From: Sediminibacterium ginsengisoli
GTDB taxonomy: Bacteria > Bacteroidota > Bacteroidia > Chitinophagales > Chitinophagaceae
Reading direction: 5' to 3'
Length of the DNA stretch: 53,241 nucleotides
Assembly (NCBI RefSeq): GCF_900167075.1
Contig: NZ_FUWH01000005.1
Coordinates: 139,299-192,539, forward strand
The notes beneath the pieces were generated by a model. That model was not told where the DNA came from and ran no database searches. It saw only the letters and a program-made list of their open reading frames with translations. Positions 42,390 through 51,337 of this stretch are shown here, piece after piece (the stretch's first letter is position 1; every line of letters begins with the position of its first letter). The translations under genes and the position numbers were made by a program.

Positions 42390-42732
42390 AACTTTTGGAA
42401 AGTTTCAGAACTTTCCAAAAGTTCAGCACTTCGGTCCTTTGATCACAAGTGTTCGGAAGGTATTTCGATTCTATAATCGATTCAAGTCAGTTGCTTCAGG
42501 CTGCCCGGCCGCTGGGCCTCGTCTTTGCGCCAGCGCTTCTTTAGCCTCTATCGAAGTGTGCTGCGCAGCATTTCGATTACCTGCGCTGGGTTCCGAACCA
42601 AAGAGGCGCCTCTGCAAAGACTGGTAGATTTATTAAATTCTTCCCAACACCTGAGGTCCTTTGATCCATTTCGATGAGCATACTGCACTGGTTCAGTCAA
42701 CTTTTGGAAAGTTCTGAAACTTTCCAAAAGTT
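42390..42732. mobile_element. Palindrome-flanked 343-bp element, MITE-like
   Basis: The ends, 42390-42423 and 42699-42732, are 34 bases each and exact reverse complements of one another. Each end is itself an inverted repeat of AACTTTTGGAAAGTT and AACTTTCCAAAAGTT. The interior holds repeat family A copy 2 flanked by a 12-bp direct repeat and no coding frame. Non-autonomous element is an inference; paired regulatory or terminator hairpins are the alternative. Confidence 0.45.
42508..42657 (-). repeat. Structured intergenic repeat family A, copy 2
   Basis: Aligns in reverse orientation with 8049-8204, about four bases in five identical by eye. Dyads kept: GGTTC/GAACC, the TCGAAATG arm, and a GCTGCGCAGC palindrome at its tip. 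Confidence 0.8.
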
Positions 42733-42820
42733 CAGTAACTGCGCTATTTCGTTTATATTTAAGCTTTTAAGCAGCGTTCTGTTTGTGCAGGTGATCAATC
42801 AATAAACCCCCGTAACTATT

Positions 42821-44965
42821 GTGAAGCACTTTATTTCTCTGTTACTGATTATTATGCCGGCGTGCATATTCGGACAAAACTGTCCTGACAATATCGGTTT
42901 TGAGAAAGGTACGCTTGACAATTGGGTATGCCTTACCGGGGAAATCGACAGGGCCGGCCAGATCTCGCTTGCACAAGGTCCGCCTAACGACCTGCATACC
43001 CTGATCGAAAAAGGATCAACTGAAGTAAAAGATTATTTCGGCGATTTCCCGGTCAGCTGTCCGAACGGAAGCAAATATTCACTGAAATTGAATACAGGGG
43101 GTAATCCGTCCGGCAGGGCTGTCGGGGTTTCTTACACATTTGTTGTACCGAATGTGCAATCGGATTACAGCATCATCTATAATTACGCGGTTGTATTGGA
43201 GAACCCGCCGCATGATGCTTTTGAACAGCCGCAGTTCACCGTAAAAGTATTTGATGTAACTGCTAACCAGTATATCGATTGCGGTGCATTCCAGTTTGTA
43301 GCCTCTTCCAATCTGCCCGGCTTCAAAGAGTCTACGGTAAAAAGAGAAGTGTATTATAAGCCATGGGCACCGATCACACTGAAGCTTTCCGCATTTAAAG
43401 GAAAAACGATCCGCCTTGAATTCACCGTAAACGACTGCGCGCGAAAAGGTCATTTCGGTTATGCATATCTCGATGTGAATGAAAACTGTTCAGAGCCGAT
43501 TACCGGAAACGTTTTTTGTGCCGGATCTTCTGTTATTAACCTTAAAGCACCTTACGGTTTCCAGGCTTACAAATGGTATACGGAAGACTTTTCAACGCTG
43601 CTGGGCACAGACAATATACTGCAGTTGAGCCCACTCCCGCCTGTGGGCACGAAGATCGTGCTTGAGATCACACCTTTTCCTAACCAGGGTTGTCTGGATA
43701 CACTGAAAACTGAGATCAAAGGTTCCAGCGATCCTTTCAATATGGTTACAGTTCAATCGCTGTCGGGCTGTGAAGCCACGGGCGTAAATCTTACGGCCGC
43801 CTCGGTCACCACAGGGAGTTCGCCGGGTATCTCATTCACTTATTTTACGGATGTGAGCGAGACCGAATATCTTCCGTCTCCGGAAAAGCTGATCAAGTCC
43901 GGAATCTATTATATTAAAGGGAATAATGCTGCAGGTTGCAGTGAAACACGGCCGATCGGCGTAACAATTTTAAATACCCCCAACGTGCAGATCACAAGCC
44001 CTCCGGTTGCCTGTATCCCCGGCGCTGTCGATCTCACAGTTTCAGCCGTAACAGCAGGAAGTTCTCCGGGCCTTAGCTTCAGTTATTGGGAAGACCCGGC
44101 TGCAACCAAACCATTAAGTACACCGGCAGCGCTTACCAGAACAGGTACTTACTACATTAAAGGGACCAATTCCAATAATTGCAGCGATGTAATGCCCGTA
44201 ATGGTTACGCTGAGTAATCCGCCTGCATTCAGTGTATCGGATATCGAAGCCTGCGATGCGATCGCATTAACAGATGCGGCCAGCAGAAGTGTGCGCAGTG
44301 CTGTTACATCTACCAGTTTCTCTTACTGGCTGGACGCGGCCGGCACTACCTCTCCTTTAACACCCGGTCATATTTTCAAGACAACTACATCCTTTTATGT
44401 AAAAGGAACCGAACCCGTTGGTTGTGCCGTTATGAAACCCGCCAAAGTAACTATTCATCCATTACCTGTATTTAAAGCTACCGACCCGCTTCCTGCCACA
44501 CGTCCCGCAGTTGTGGATCTCACGCAGACTGTGCCTGTGAGCAGCAGCTGGGTTTATTCTTACTGGTACGACAGAACTGCGGTCAGGCCGATCAGCGCAT
44601 ACCAGCAGGTTGCCAAGACAGGTAAATACTACGTAAAAGCCATCACCCCATATGCCTGTAGCCTGGTCGATTCCGTGCAGGTTACCATTATAGATCCGCC
44701 GATCATTCCCCCCAATGCGTTTTCTCCTAACGGTGATGGCATCAACGACACCTGGCTGATTCCGATCCTGCAATATTACCCGGAATGCAGTGTGGAGGTT
44801 TACAACCGGGCAGGTCATGCTGTTTACAAATCTTCAAACGGCTACAGTAAACCCTGGGACGGCATCTTTGAAGGCAAAAAACTGCCGGTGGCAACTTATT
44901 ATTACATCATCAGGCTAAGCAGCCTCCACCAGCCAAGTTCAGGTAGTGTAACATTGCTGAAGTAG
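42821..44965 (+). CDS. Secreted Ig-like repeat protein with type IX secretion (gliding C-terminal) domain
   Basis: 714 residues from a GTG at 42821 that opens a signal peptide ([19 protein letters not shown]). Residues about 20-230 form a jelly-roll-like domain ([18 protein letters not shown] start). Then come about five Ig-like repeats of roughly 80 residues with the recurrent phrases [19 protein letters not shown] and [16 protein letters not shown], each with paired Cys. The C-terminal 85 residues are the gliding-motility-associated/T9SS type B sorting domain: [40 protein letters not shown] and ATYYYIIRL. The protein should be exported by the type IX system and displayed or released. Confidence 0.92.
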   Translation: MKHFISLLLIIMPACIFGQNCPDNIGFEKGTLDNWVCLTGEIDRAGQISLAQGPPNDLHTLIEKGSTEVKDYFGDFPVSCPNGSKYSLKLNTGGNPSGRAVGVSYTFVVPNVQSDYSIIYNYAVVLENPPHDAFEQPQFTVKVFDVTANQYIDCGAFQFVASSNLPGFKESTVKREVYYKPWAPITLKLSAFKGKTIRLEFTVNDCARKGHFGYAYLDVNENCSEPITGNVFCAGSSVINLKAPYGFQAYKWYTEDFSTLLGTDNILQLSPLPPVGTKIVLEITPFPNQGCLDTLKTEIKGSSDPFNMVTVQSLSGCEATGVNLTAASVTTGSSPGISFTYFTDVSETEYLPSPEKLIKSGIYYIKGNNAAGCSETRPIGVTILNTPNVQITSPPVACIPGAVDLTVSAVTAGSSPGLSFSYWEDPAATKPLSTPAALTRTGTYYIKGTNSNNCSDVMPVMVTLSNPPAFSVSDIEACDAIALTDAASRSVRSAVTSTSFSYWLDAAGTTSPLTPGHIFKTTTSFYVKGTEPVGCAVMKPAKVTIHPLPVFKATDPLPATRPAVVDLTQTVPVSSSWVYSYWYDRTAVRPISAYQQVAKTGKYYVKAITPYACSLVDSVQVTIIDPPIIPPNAFSPNGDGINDTWLIPILQYYPECSVEVYNRAGHAVYKSSNGYSKPWDGIFEGKKLPVATYYYIIRLSSLHQPSSGSVTLLK

Positions 44966-45030
44966 CCCCCGGTCAAGCTCAGGATTCTTCAGTACATTCG
45001 TGTTTTATCAACTCGAGCCAATCACTGGTT

Positions 45031-45702
45031 ATGGACGTTAAAATAGAACCCAGCTGGAAGGAAGTATTAAAACAGGAATTCCACAGACCCTATTTCATGC
45101 AGCTTTCCGCACATCTTAAAACGGAGAAAGCTACCGGCGCAGTCATTTATCCGCCCGGACACCTTATTTTCAATGCATTTGAGAAGACACCGTTTAACAA
45201 GGTGAAAGTAGTGCTGCTGGGCCAGGACCCCTATCACAATCCCGGACAGGCACACGGTCTGAGTTTTTCCGTACCCGATGGTGTTAAACCGCCGCCATCG
45301 CTGGTAAATATTTACAAAGAATTATACACGGACATCGGGATGCCGATCCCTGCTACCGGCAACCTGACACGCTGGGCAGAACAGGGCGTACTGCTGCTCA
45401 ATGCAGTGCTTACGGTAAGAGCCAACGAACCGGCCAGTCATTCCAAGATCGGCTGGATGGATTTCACCGATGCGGTGATCCGGAAAATATCGGCAGAAAA
45501 AGAAGGAGTTGTATTTCTCTTATGGGGACGCTTTGCACAGGAAAAACAGGTGCTGATAGACGAAACAAAACACAGCGTATTAAAAGCTGCACACCCATCG
45601 CCGTTCAGCGCCGACAAAGGATTTTTCGGTTGCAAACATTTCAGCCGCACCAATGAACTGCTGGCAAAACAAGGACTTGAACCAATCGACTGGCGGCCCT
45701 GA
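45031..45702 (+). CDS. ung: Uracil-DNA glycosylase
   Basis: 223 residues. Family 1 UDG, which removes uracil from DNA. The catalytic motif is LLGQDPYHN with D66 as the water-activating residue, followed by [10 protein letters not shown], the uracil-binding LLNAVLTVR, and the minor-groove loop AAHPSPFSA with H188. Length and motifs are normal. Cytoplasmic. It begins 65 bp after the secreted-protein gene and 44 bp before the acyltransferase gene on the same strand. Confidence 0.97.
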   Translation: MDVKIEPSWKEVLKQEFHRPYFMQLSAHLKTEKATGAVIYPPGHLIFNAFEKTPFNKVKVVLLGQDPYHNPGQAHGLSFSVPDGVKPPPSLVNIYKELYTDIGMPIPATGNLTRWAEQGVLLLNAVLTVRANEPASHSKIGWMDFTDAVIRKISAEKEGVVFLLWGRFAQEKQVLIDETKHSVLKAAHPSPFSADKGFFGCKHFSRTNELLAKQGLEPIDWRP

Positions 45703-45746
45703 CATAATCCAGACATCATCATTTATTCATTCCAAAAACACCGTTC

Positions 45747-46475
45747 ATGAAGAACCTGTTTGCAAGGATCTGGGCCTTATGGGGACTAGTACTTTTTATT
45801 GCCACTTTACTCATCGCGATCATTTTTTACCTGCCCTGTTTTCTTTTGCAGGATCCGGCCAAAGCAAGGTGGCACAGGCATGTATCGGCTGTATGGATGT
45901 GGATCTACCTGCGCCTGATCGGTTGTCCGTTGAGTGTATATGGCAAAGAGCATTTCAGTCCGGACACCAATTATGTGGTTGTCTGCAACCATAACAGCCT
46001 GATGGATGTTCCCGTAAGTACGCCGTTTATGCCGCGCGCCAATAAAACCATTGCCAAGAAAAGTTTTGCTAAAGTACCGGTGTTTGGCTGGGTCTATACA
46101 TTCGGCAGTGTGCTTGTAGACCGCAAAAGCGACGAGAGCAAGCGGAAAAGTTATGAGGAAATGAAAGAGAAACTGCGCATCGGGCTTGACATGGTTATTT
46201 ATCCCGAAGGAACCAGGAACAAAAGCAATGATCCGCTGAAATCCTTCTACGACGGAGCTTTCAGGCTGGCTGCAGAAACAGGGAAACCGGTGATACCAAC
46301 CTTGCTCTTTCACACAAAAAAAGTATTACCACCGAACAAGTTCTTTTACCTTGTACCACATCGTCTTGAAATGCATTTTCTGCCGCCGGTAGCATCAGAG
46401 GGAGTTTCTGCGAAGGAACTGAAAGAAAAGATCTTCAGGCAGATGTGGGATTATTACGAAAGCAGGAACAAATAA
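45747..46475 (+). CDS. 1-acyl-sn-glycerol-3-phosphate acyltransferase (PlsC-like)
   Basis: 242 residues. N-terminal membrane helix (LWGLVLFIATLLIAIIFYLP), then the HX4D acyltransferase motif H82-D87 in VVVCNHNSLMDVP, FGSVLVDRKSDESKRKSY, and the phosphate-binding VIYPEGTRNKS. It adds the second acyl chain in phosphatidic acid synthesis; related enzymes acylate ornithine or other lipids. Inner-membrane bound. A second catalytic-type segment GAFRLAAETGKPVIPTLL follows in the usual order. Confidence 0.92.
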   Translation: MKNLFARIWALWGLVLFIATLLIAIIFYLPCFLLQDPAKARWHRHVSAVWMWIYLRLIGCPLSVYGKEHFSPDTNYVVVCNHNSLMDVPVSTPFMPRANKTIAKKSFAKVPVFGWVYTFGSVLVDRKSDESKRKSYEEMKEKLRIGLDMVIYPEGTRNKSNDPLKSFYDGAFRLAAETGKPVIPTLLFHTKKVLPPNKFFYLVPHRLEMHFLPPVASEGVSAKELKEKIFRQMWDYYESRNK

Positions 46476-46549
46476 CGATCTCAGTTGTCTAAACCTTTGC
46501 GTACCCCAAACAGCTTCACTTTATCTGACTGCTTCATCACTCAGGCAGA

Positions 46550-49231
46550 TCAGTAATTCGAGAATGTACGGCTCCTGTTGATCCGCAGATCGCGGAGGAT
46601 ACCTGATTTTGGATTGATCAGAATGCTGAACGAACGATAGCGGCCGATCGGTGTTACATTGATCGATAACTGCCAGCAATGCATTTCCCTTGTGATGAAC
46701 ATACTGAGCTGCTGCAGTCCTGTACCCGATACATCGTAATAACCGGTGGCTCCTACTTTCCATTTATCCGTAAGACTGAAATCGCCATTGAAGTTCAGGG
46801 TAGAGAAAGTCCTGGTTTCAAAGCCGCTGTAATCCGCTTTTACGGCGCGTGTAAAGTTGAGTGAATAGGTGAACGAGATCGACCATGGAATATCGAAATC
46901 AGTGAACTCTGCCGGGTTCGCTCTGGCAAACTGCAACTGGCGCTGTTGTTCATCAGGCGTCATGAACGGATCAACAGGCAGTTGTTTGTCTTTTGCCTCC
47001 TTGCCATCTTTCGTCTTACTCTGGAATGAAGTAGTTACAGCGATATTACCGGAAGAGAGCCGTCCGAATTTGAATTTAGTGGGATCGAAGATGAGTTTGT
47101 TGATTGCAAAGCCCATACTGTCTGTATCATATGGCTCCAGCAATGCGGTTGCGGTAATGTTGATCTTATCGAAAAGGGTGCTGCGCGCGTAGAGATTGAA
47201 GGTTCCGAGACGCATACTGTCTTTCAGGAAATTATAGGAAGATGTGAAACCGAAACCATCGAGCAGTTTAACCTTACGGTCGGGCTCGGAAGTATCTTTC
47301 TTATTCTTCACCTTCATCTCGAGCAGGTTATCTATACCAAAAGAAACACCACCAAAAGCACCTTCGGAAAAACTGCCGTTCAGTGATCCCTGGTATCTCG
47401 ATGCACGCACTTTACGACCTGTGGTATCTACCTGCAGGTCATAATAGTATGATGCTGCCATATCCGGCGTATAATTGAAACTGATGGTTGGCCTTACTTC
47501 ATGCCTGATCCCTACGATATTGCTTTTAGGCCCGAACAGATAGGTTCCGAAGATCCTGGTATTCGCCGCAAGGCTGAACGCGGCCTGCCTGGCTGTATAA
47601 AATCCTTTCGAGATGGTTGTATCGATACGTTTTGTAGTGGTATTCCACTTCGCGAACATGCTTTGCCCGTACCAGCGTTCTTCATAGGAAATACCCGGCG
47701 TAAGGGTCAGCGGACCGAGTGAAGGCAGCTGTAATGAAATAGGAATGGAATGTCTTGCTCCCCACTGGATGGTATCGAGCAGGCGGCGGAAATTGAATGC
47801 AGTATCATAGAACGCCAGCTGGTTCTGTATGTTACCGCTATAGCCGATACCAATCTTCTCATACCATTTTCCCGTTCCGATCTGTTCCTCTTTCTGGAAA
47901 GGATAGAATGTAACAACGTTGAAGTTTACCGTAGGCAGGTTCAGGTTCACCAGCCTCAGGTTATTGTTCTGGTTGTGGTTGGCGTTGATCGATATATTGT
48001 ATTTACCATTCCAGTCCTTGCTGTACGAAATAGATGAACTCAGCTGGTTCTGGTAATTCTGGTATGGATTATTGAGCAGCGACTCATTGAATTTCGTACT
48101 TCCGAAATTTACGCTGGCACTGAAATTGGTTCCGGGACGGGCACGGCTGTCGCGGCTGTGTGTCCAGTTGATCATAAAGGACCTGGATTTGCTGAACTCC
48201 TCCTTAGATGCGCCGAAACGGTTCAGCGTTTTGCTGTTCTGCAAGGTAATGTTCAGGCTTCCTGTGAATTTATAACGCTGTATATATTTGGAATTGGCAT
48301 TTAAAAGCCAGCCGCCATAAGAGTAGAGATTGACTTTTGTTGTAACGTCCACATAATCGTTGATCACTTTATAATAACCCAGTCCTTCGATCCCCAGTCC
48401 AAAATCCTCGCTCGATGTAAATGCCGGCGCCAGGATGCCAGAATGCCGGCCCTGGTAAAGCGGGTATATACCAAAAGGAATACCGATAGGCATGGGCACG
48501 CCTTCAAATTCGGGGTAAGCACTTCCGGAAACGCCCAGTTTGTTATTGATCACTTTCAGCTTGCGTGTGCGGAAAGCGAAATGCGGTGTATCGAGATTAC
48601 AGGTAGTTATACGTGCCCGCCAGGCAAAAGCCTCTTCGGCATTTACTTTTTTCAGTCGTTCTGCATATACGAACATTTCCCCCTGTTTGAGGAATGTGCC
48701 TTTTACAAGCCCTTTCCCTGTTTCGAGGTTGAAGAAGATGGAATCGCTCACTGTTTCCATATCATCCTGTACAAACTTGGGTTTGCTCAGGGGATTACCG
48801 GTGCTGTCCAGCGCGCCATATGCTTTCAGGGTCTGGCTTTTCTGATTGAAGCTGATGATCTGGGCATCCACTTTCAGGTTCTTGTAGTCTACTTTCGATT
48901 TACCGTAGAGGTAAAAATCGCCCGTTTCCATGATCAGTACGCCCGAATCTTCAGCACTGTATTTCACCGGGGCATCGAGCGAATCCTTTGAAATACGGAG
49001 TGAATCTATATGCAGGGTACTGTCTTTCCGGCCGGTTGTGTCTGCCTTTCGGGTACTGTCGGCGTTTCCCGGAACTGCTGTTTTCGGTGAAGAAGGGATG
49101 GTGTCGGTAAGCAGGCGCATGTAGGTAGCGGGAGTACCTCCGGCCTGCGCATAAAAGGTAAATAAAAGCAAATATCCGCCGGCAACAATAGGCAGCCATG
49201 TTTTTACGTTAATTTTACGGAGTTTGCTCAT
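46550..49231 (-). CDS. LPS-assembly outer-membrane protein LptD-like
   Basis: Start at ATG 49231 (MSKLRKINVKTWLPIVAGGY), two codons inside a GTG at 49237. 893 residues. After the signal anchor and a Ser/Thr/Lys-rich stretch (about 40-80), an OstA-type periplasmic domain follows (DSGVLIMETGDFYLYGKSKV, FFNLETGKGLVKGTFLKQGE), then a large barrel from about residue 215 (GVPMPIGIPFGIYPLYQGRH, a segment typical of Bacteroidota LptD). The family threads lipopolysaccharide through the outer membrane. It is divergent from the amidase-MCE-OstA cluster, an envelope-biogenesis neighbourhood. Confidence 0.9.
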   Translation of the reverse strand: MSKLRKINVKTWLPIVAGGYLLLFTFYAQAGGTPATYMRLLTDTIPSSPKTAVPGNADSTRKADTTGRKDSTLHIDSLRISKDSLDAPVKYSAEDSGVLIMETGDFYLYGKSKVDYKNLKVDAQIISFNQKSQTLKAYGALDSTGNPLSKPKFVQDDMETVSDSIFFNLETGKGLVKGTFLKQGEMFVYAERLKKVNAEEAFAWRARITTCNLDTPHFAFRTRKLKVINNKLGVSGSAYPEFEGVPMPIGIPFGIYPLYQGRHSGILAPAFTSSEDFGLGIEGLGYYKVINDYVDVTTKVNLYSYGGWLLNANSKYIQRYKFTGSLNITLQNSKTLNRFGASKEEFSKSRSFMINWTHSRDSRARPGTNFSASVNFGSTKFNESLLNNPYQNYQNQLSSSISYSKDWNGKYNISINANHNQNNNLRLVNLNLPTVNFNVVTFYPFQKEEQIGTGKWYEKIGIGYSGNIQNQLAFYDTAFNFRRLLDTIQWGARHSIPISLQLPSLGPLTLTPGISYEERWYGQSMFAKWNTTTKRIDTTISKGFYTARQAAFSLAANTRIFGTYLFGPKSNIVGIRHEVRPTISFNYTPDMAASYYYDLQVDTTGRKVRASRYQGSLNGSFSEGAFGGVSFGIDNLLEMKVKNKKDTSEPDRKVKLLDGFGFTSSYNFLKDSMRLGTFNLYARSTLFDKINITATALLEPYDTDSMGFAINKLIFDPTKFKFGRLSSGNIAVTTSFQSKTKDGKEAKDKQLPVDPFMTPDEQQRQLQFARANPAEFTDFDIPWSISFTYSLNFTRAVKADYSGFETRTFSTLNFNGDFSLTDKWKVGATGYYDVSGTGLQQLSMFITREMHCWQLSINVTPIGRYRSFSILINPKSGILRDLRINRSRTFSNY

Positions 49232-49302
49232 AATCACAAGTGGGCAAAAATAGTGTTAAACCTGTAAATCGTATTATCAAAAAAATCCTTTAACGAATTG
49301 AT

Positions 49303-50256
49303 ATGATGCGGAGTAAATATGTTGTCCTTGGTTTGTTAAGTTTCGGATTTCTGGCTTTGTGTGCATTTTCGACGAAAAATACCCCGCCCATGCAGAAGCA
49401 GGTGCTTAAACGGATCATTATAGACCCGGGGCACGGAGGTCAGGATATCGGGGCTAAAGGACGGTACTCAACAGAAAAAGATATTTCGCTGGCCGTATCA
49501 CTTAAACTGGAGCAGGAGCTGAAAGAACAGATGCCGGATGTGGAAGTGGTGCTCACCCGTAAAACGGATATTTATCATTCCGTGGTAACCAAAGCCCGTA
49601 TTGCCAACCAGGCCAAAGGCGATCTCTTTGTGTGCATCCACGTAAACTCTGCCGACCCGATCCGGAACCGCGAGTTTGTGGGCTATAAAACAGAAACCTA
49701 TTATAAGGGAAAGGGCAAAAACCGGAAAAAATTAACCCGCAAGGTAAAAGAATACCGTACCTGGTATACGCCCAACCCGGCAAAAGGAACTGAAACATTT
49801 ATTTACGGGGTTGACAAAACAGAACAGCGTAAAGCGGCGGCAAGCGAAGGTCTGGATGAATATATGGACAGCATTTCCGCAAGAGAGATCAAAGCGCTTG
49901 AGCAGGAAAGCTCCAACGATCCTACCAAACGAATGCTTGCGAACGTGATGACCCAGCAATATTTCCAGCGCAGCGCCAAACTGGCCCTTACGGTAGAAGA
50001 AGAATTCCAGAAGATCGGGCGTATCAGCCGCCAGGCACAGCAGCGTAAAAAAGGCATCTGGGTACTCCAGGCTGTTTCAATGCCTGCCGTGCTGGTAGAG
50101 ACCGGCTTTATTTCCAACCCTGATGAGGAAGATTATCTCAACAGCGAACAGGGACAGAAAGACATTGCCGAAGTGATCACACGCTCACTCAGGATCTATA
50201 AACTATCCCTCGAAAAGCAGCTGGGTATCACCAGCGAAGGCAGCGGCGGTAAGTAA
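49303..50256 (+). CDS. N-acetylmuramoyl-L-alanine amidase (AmiC-type)
   Basis: 317 residues. Short N-terminal anchor or signal (VVLGLLSFGFLALCAFS), then the Amidase_3 zinc hydrolase domain: IIIDPGHGGQDIGAKG (first His), FVCIHVNSAD (second His) and PAVLVETGFISNPDEEDYLN (catalytic Glu). A lysine-rich insert (about residues 130-150, KGKGKNRKKLTRKVKEYR) lies between, as in several Bacteroidota homologues. It cuts the peptide from glycan in peptidoglycan and acts in the periplasm. The MCE gene follows after 73 bp. Confidence 0.93.
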   Translation: MMRSKYVVLGLLSFGFLALCAFSTKNTPPMQKQVLKRIIIDPGHGGQDIGAKGRYSTEKDISLAVSLKLEQELKEQMPDVEVVLTRKTDIYHSVVTKARIANQAKGDLFVCIHVNSADPIRNREFVGYKTETYYKGKGKNRKKLTRKVKEYRTWYTPNPAKGTETFIYGVDKTEQRKAAASEGLDEYMDSISAREIKALEQESSNDPTKRMLANVMTQQYFQRSAKLALTVEEEFQKIGRISRQAQQRKKGIWVLQAVSMPAVLVETGFISNPDEEDYLNSEQGQKDIAEVITRSLRIYKLSLEKQLGITSEGSGGK

Positions 50257-50315
50257 ACCCGTTCAAAATAAATATTTTAACAGCCTCCGGCTACAGGCAA
50301 GAGCCTAAGAAACCT

Positions 50316-50323
50316 TAGTTTTG
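50316..50323 (+). promoter_or_regulatory. Exact -7 box just before the MCE gene
   Basis: TAGTTTTG matches TAnnTTTG fully and ends six bases before the ATG at 50330, implying a leaderless or very short leader. No clear -33 element. Confidence 0.35.
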
Positions 50324-50329
50324 TACCCT

Positions 50330-51337
50330 ATGAAGATATCGAACGAAACCAAAGTGGGTGCGTTAACGGCGATAGCCATCACTTTGCTGATATTAGGCTT
50401 TAATTTTCTGAAAGGAAAAACACTGTTCAAAACCGGTAATTTCATTTATGCCAAATATGCCGACACCAAGGGCATTATGGTATCCAATCCCGTTTTCATC
50501 AACGGCTTCCAGGTAGGTTCCGTTTATGAGATCGATAATGCCGATAAAAACCTGTCGTCTATCATTGTTGCAATCAAGCTGAAAGACAATTATAATATCC
50601 CGGTCAATTCCCTGGCCAGTATCCGCGAAAACCCGCTGGGCACTTCCAGTATCGAGATCAGGATGGGAAATGCCGCTCAGTTTCTGAAATCCGGAGATAC
50701 TGTTCTGACAGCTACCAATCCGGGTATTCTGGGCCAGGTGATGAACGCCCTCGGACCTGTTGGAGACCAGGTGAAAGCCACACTGCACTCACTCGACAGT
50801 GTTCTCTCCAACATCAACAGCATTTTCGATCCGGCTACAAAAAACAATATGCAGGCTGTAATCGCAAATATTAACCGCACCACAGCCAGCCTGGCCGTTT
50901 CCTCCGCATCCATACAATCCATGCTGAATGCACAGACCGGCGCTATCGCAGCTTCCATGAACAATGTGAACAGCTTTACGAAAAACCTGGCCGACAATAA
51001 CGACAAAGTAACGAACATGCTCGCCAACGTTGAAAAAACAACGGAGAACCTGTCTAAGGCAGATATAGACGGCGCAGTAGAGGGCTTGAAGAAATCCATA
51101 GAAAGCCTGAACAATATACTGGCGAAAGTCAGCTCAACAGACGGTACACTCGGGCGTTTAATGAACGATAAGACCCTGTACGACAACCTTACCAATACGG
51201 TTCGCAGTGCCAATATCCTGATGGACGATCTGCGCGTACACCCGAAACGCTATGTGAACATTTCCGTTTTCGGCAAGAAAGACAAAAGCGGTCCTTTAAT
51301 GGCCCCACTGCCCGTACCAGATTCGCTGCGTAAATAA
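50330..51337 (+). CDS. MCE/MlaD family lipid-transport protein
   Basis: Start at ATG 50330 (MKISNETKVGALTAIAITLL); a TTG at 50321 is in frame but overlaps the -7 box. 335 residues. One N-terminal membrane helix (residues about 8-25), an MCE domain (GIMVSNPVFINGFQVGSVYE through ENPLGTSSIEIRMG, about 40-115), then a long helical tail (about 140-300, NMLANVEKTTENLSKADI) as in MlaD/PqiB/YebT-type tunnels. It carries phospholipid between the membranes. No MlaE/MlaF genes are adjacent. The next gene starts on its stop codon (TAATG). Confidence 0.93.
   Translation: MKISNETKVGALTAIAITLLILGFNFLKGKTLFKTGNFIYAKYADTKGIMVSNPVFINGFQVGSVYEIDNADKNLSSIIVAIKLKDNYNIPVNSLASIRENPLGTSSIEIRMGNAAQFLKSGDTVLTATNPGILGQVMNALGPVGDQVKATLHSLDSVLSNINSIFDPATKNNMQAVIANINRTTASLAVSSASIQSMLNAQTGAIAASMNNVNSFTKNLADNNDKVTNMLANVEKTTENLSKADIDGAVEGLKKSIESLNNILAKVSSTDGTLGRLMNDKTLYDNLTNTVRSANILMDDLRVHPKRYVNISVFGKKDKSGPLMAPLPVPDSLRK

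Larger units (their letters stand above)
42262..42820. other. 559-bp intergenic region: promoter-operator plus palindrome-flanked repeat
   Basis: From left to right: nitroreductase control region (42321-42378), first 34-bp palindrome (42390-42423), a 12-bp direct repeat GGTCCTTTGATC (42433-42444), repeat family A copy 2 (42508-42657), the second copy of the 12-bp repeat (42655-42666), second 34-bp palindrome (42699-42732) and a possible promoter box for the rightward gene (TATATTTA, 42754-42761). No gene is supported. Confidence 0.7.

Noticed and set aside
42352..42627. Rightward 91-codon frame, and the similar leftward frame at 8070-8261, as genes
   Set aside because: They start in unrelated sequence (the first inside the nitroreductase operator region) and pass through repeat family A and palindromes. 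I treat them as frames within a repeat, with the frame conservation noted as a separate finding.
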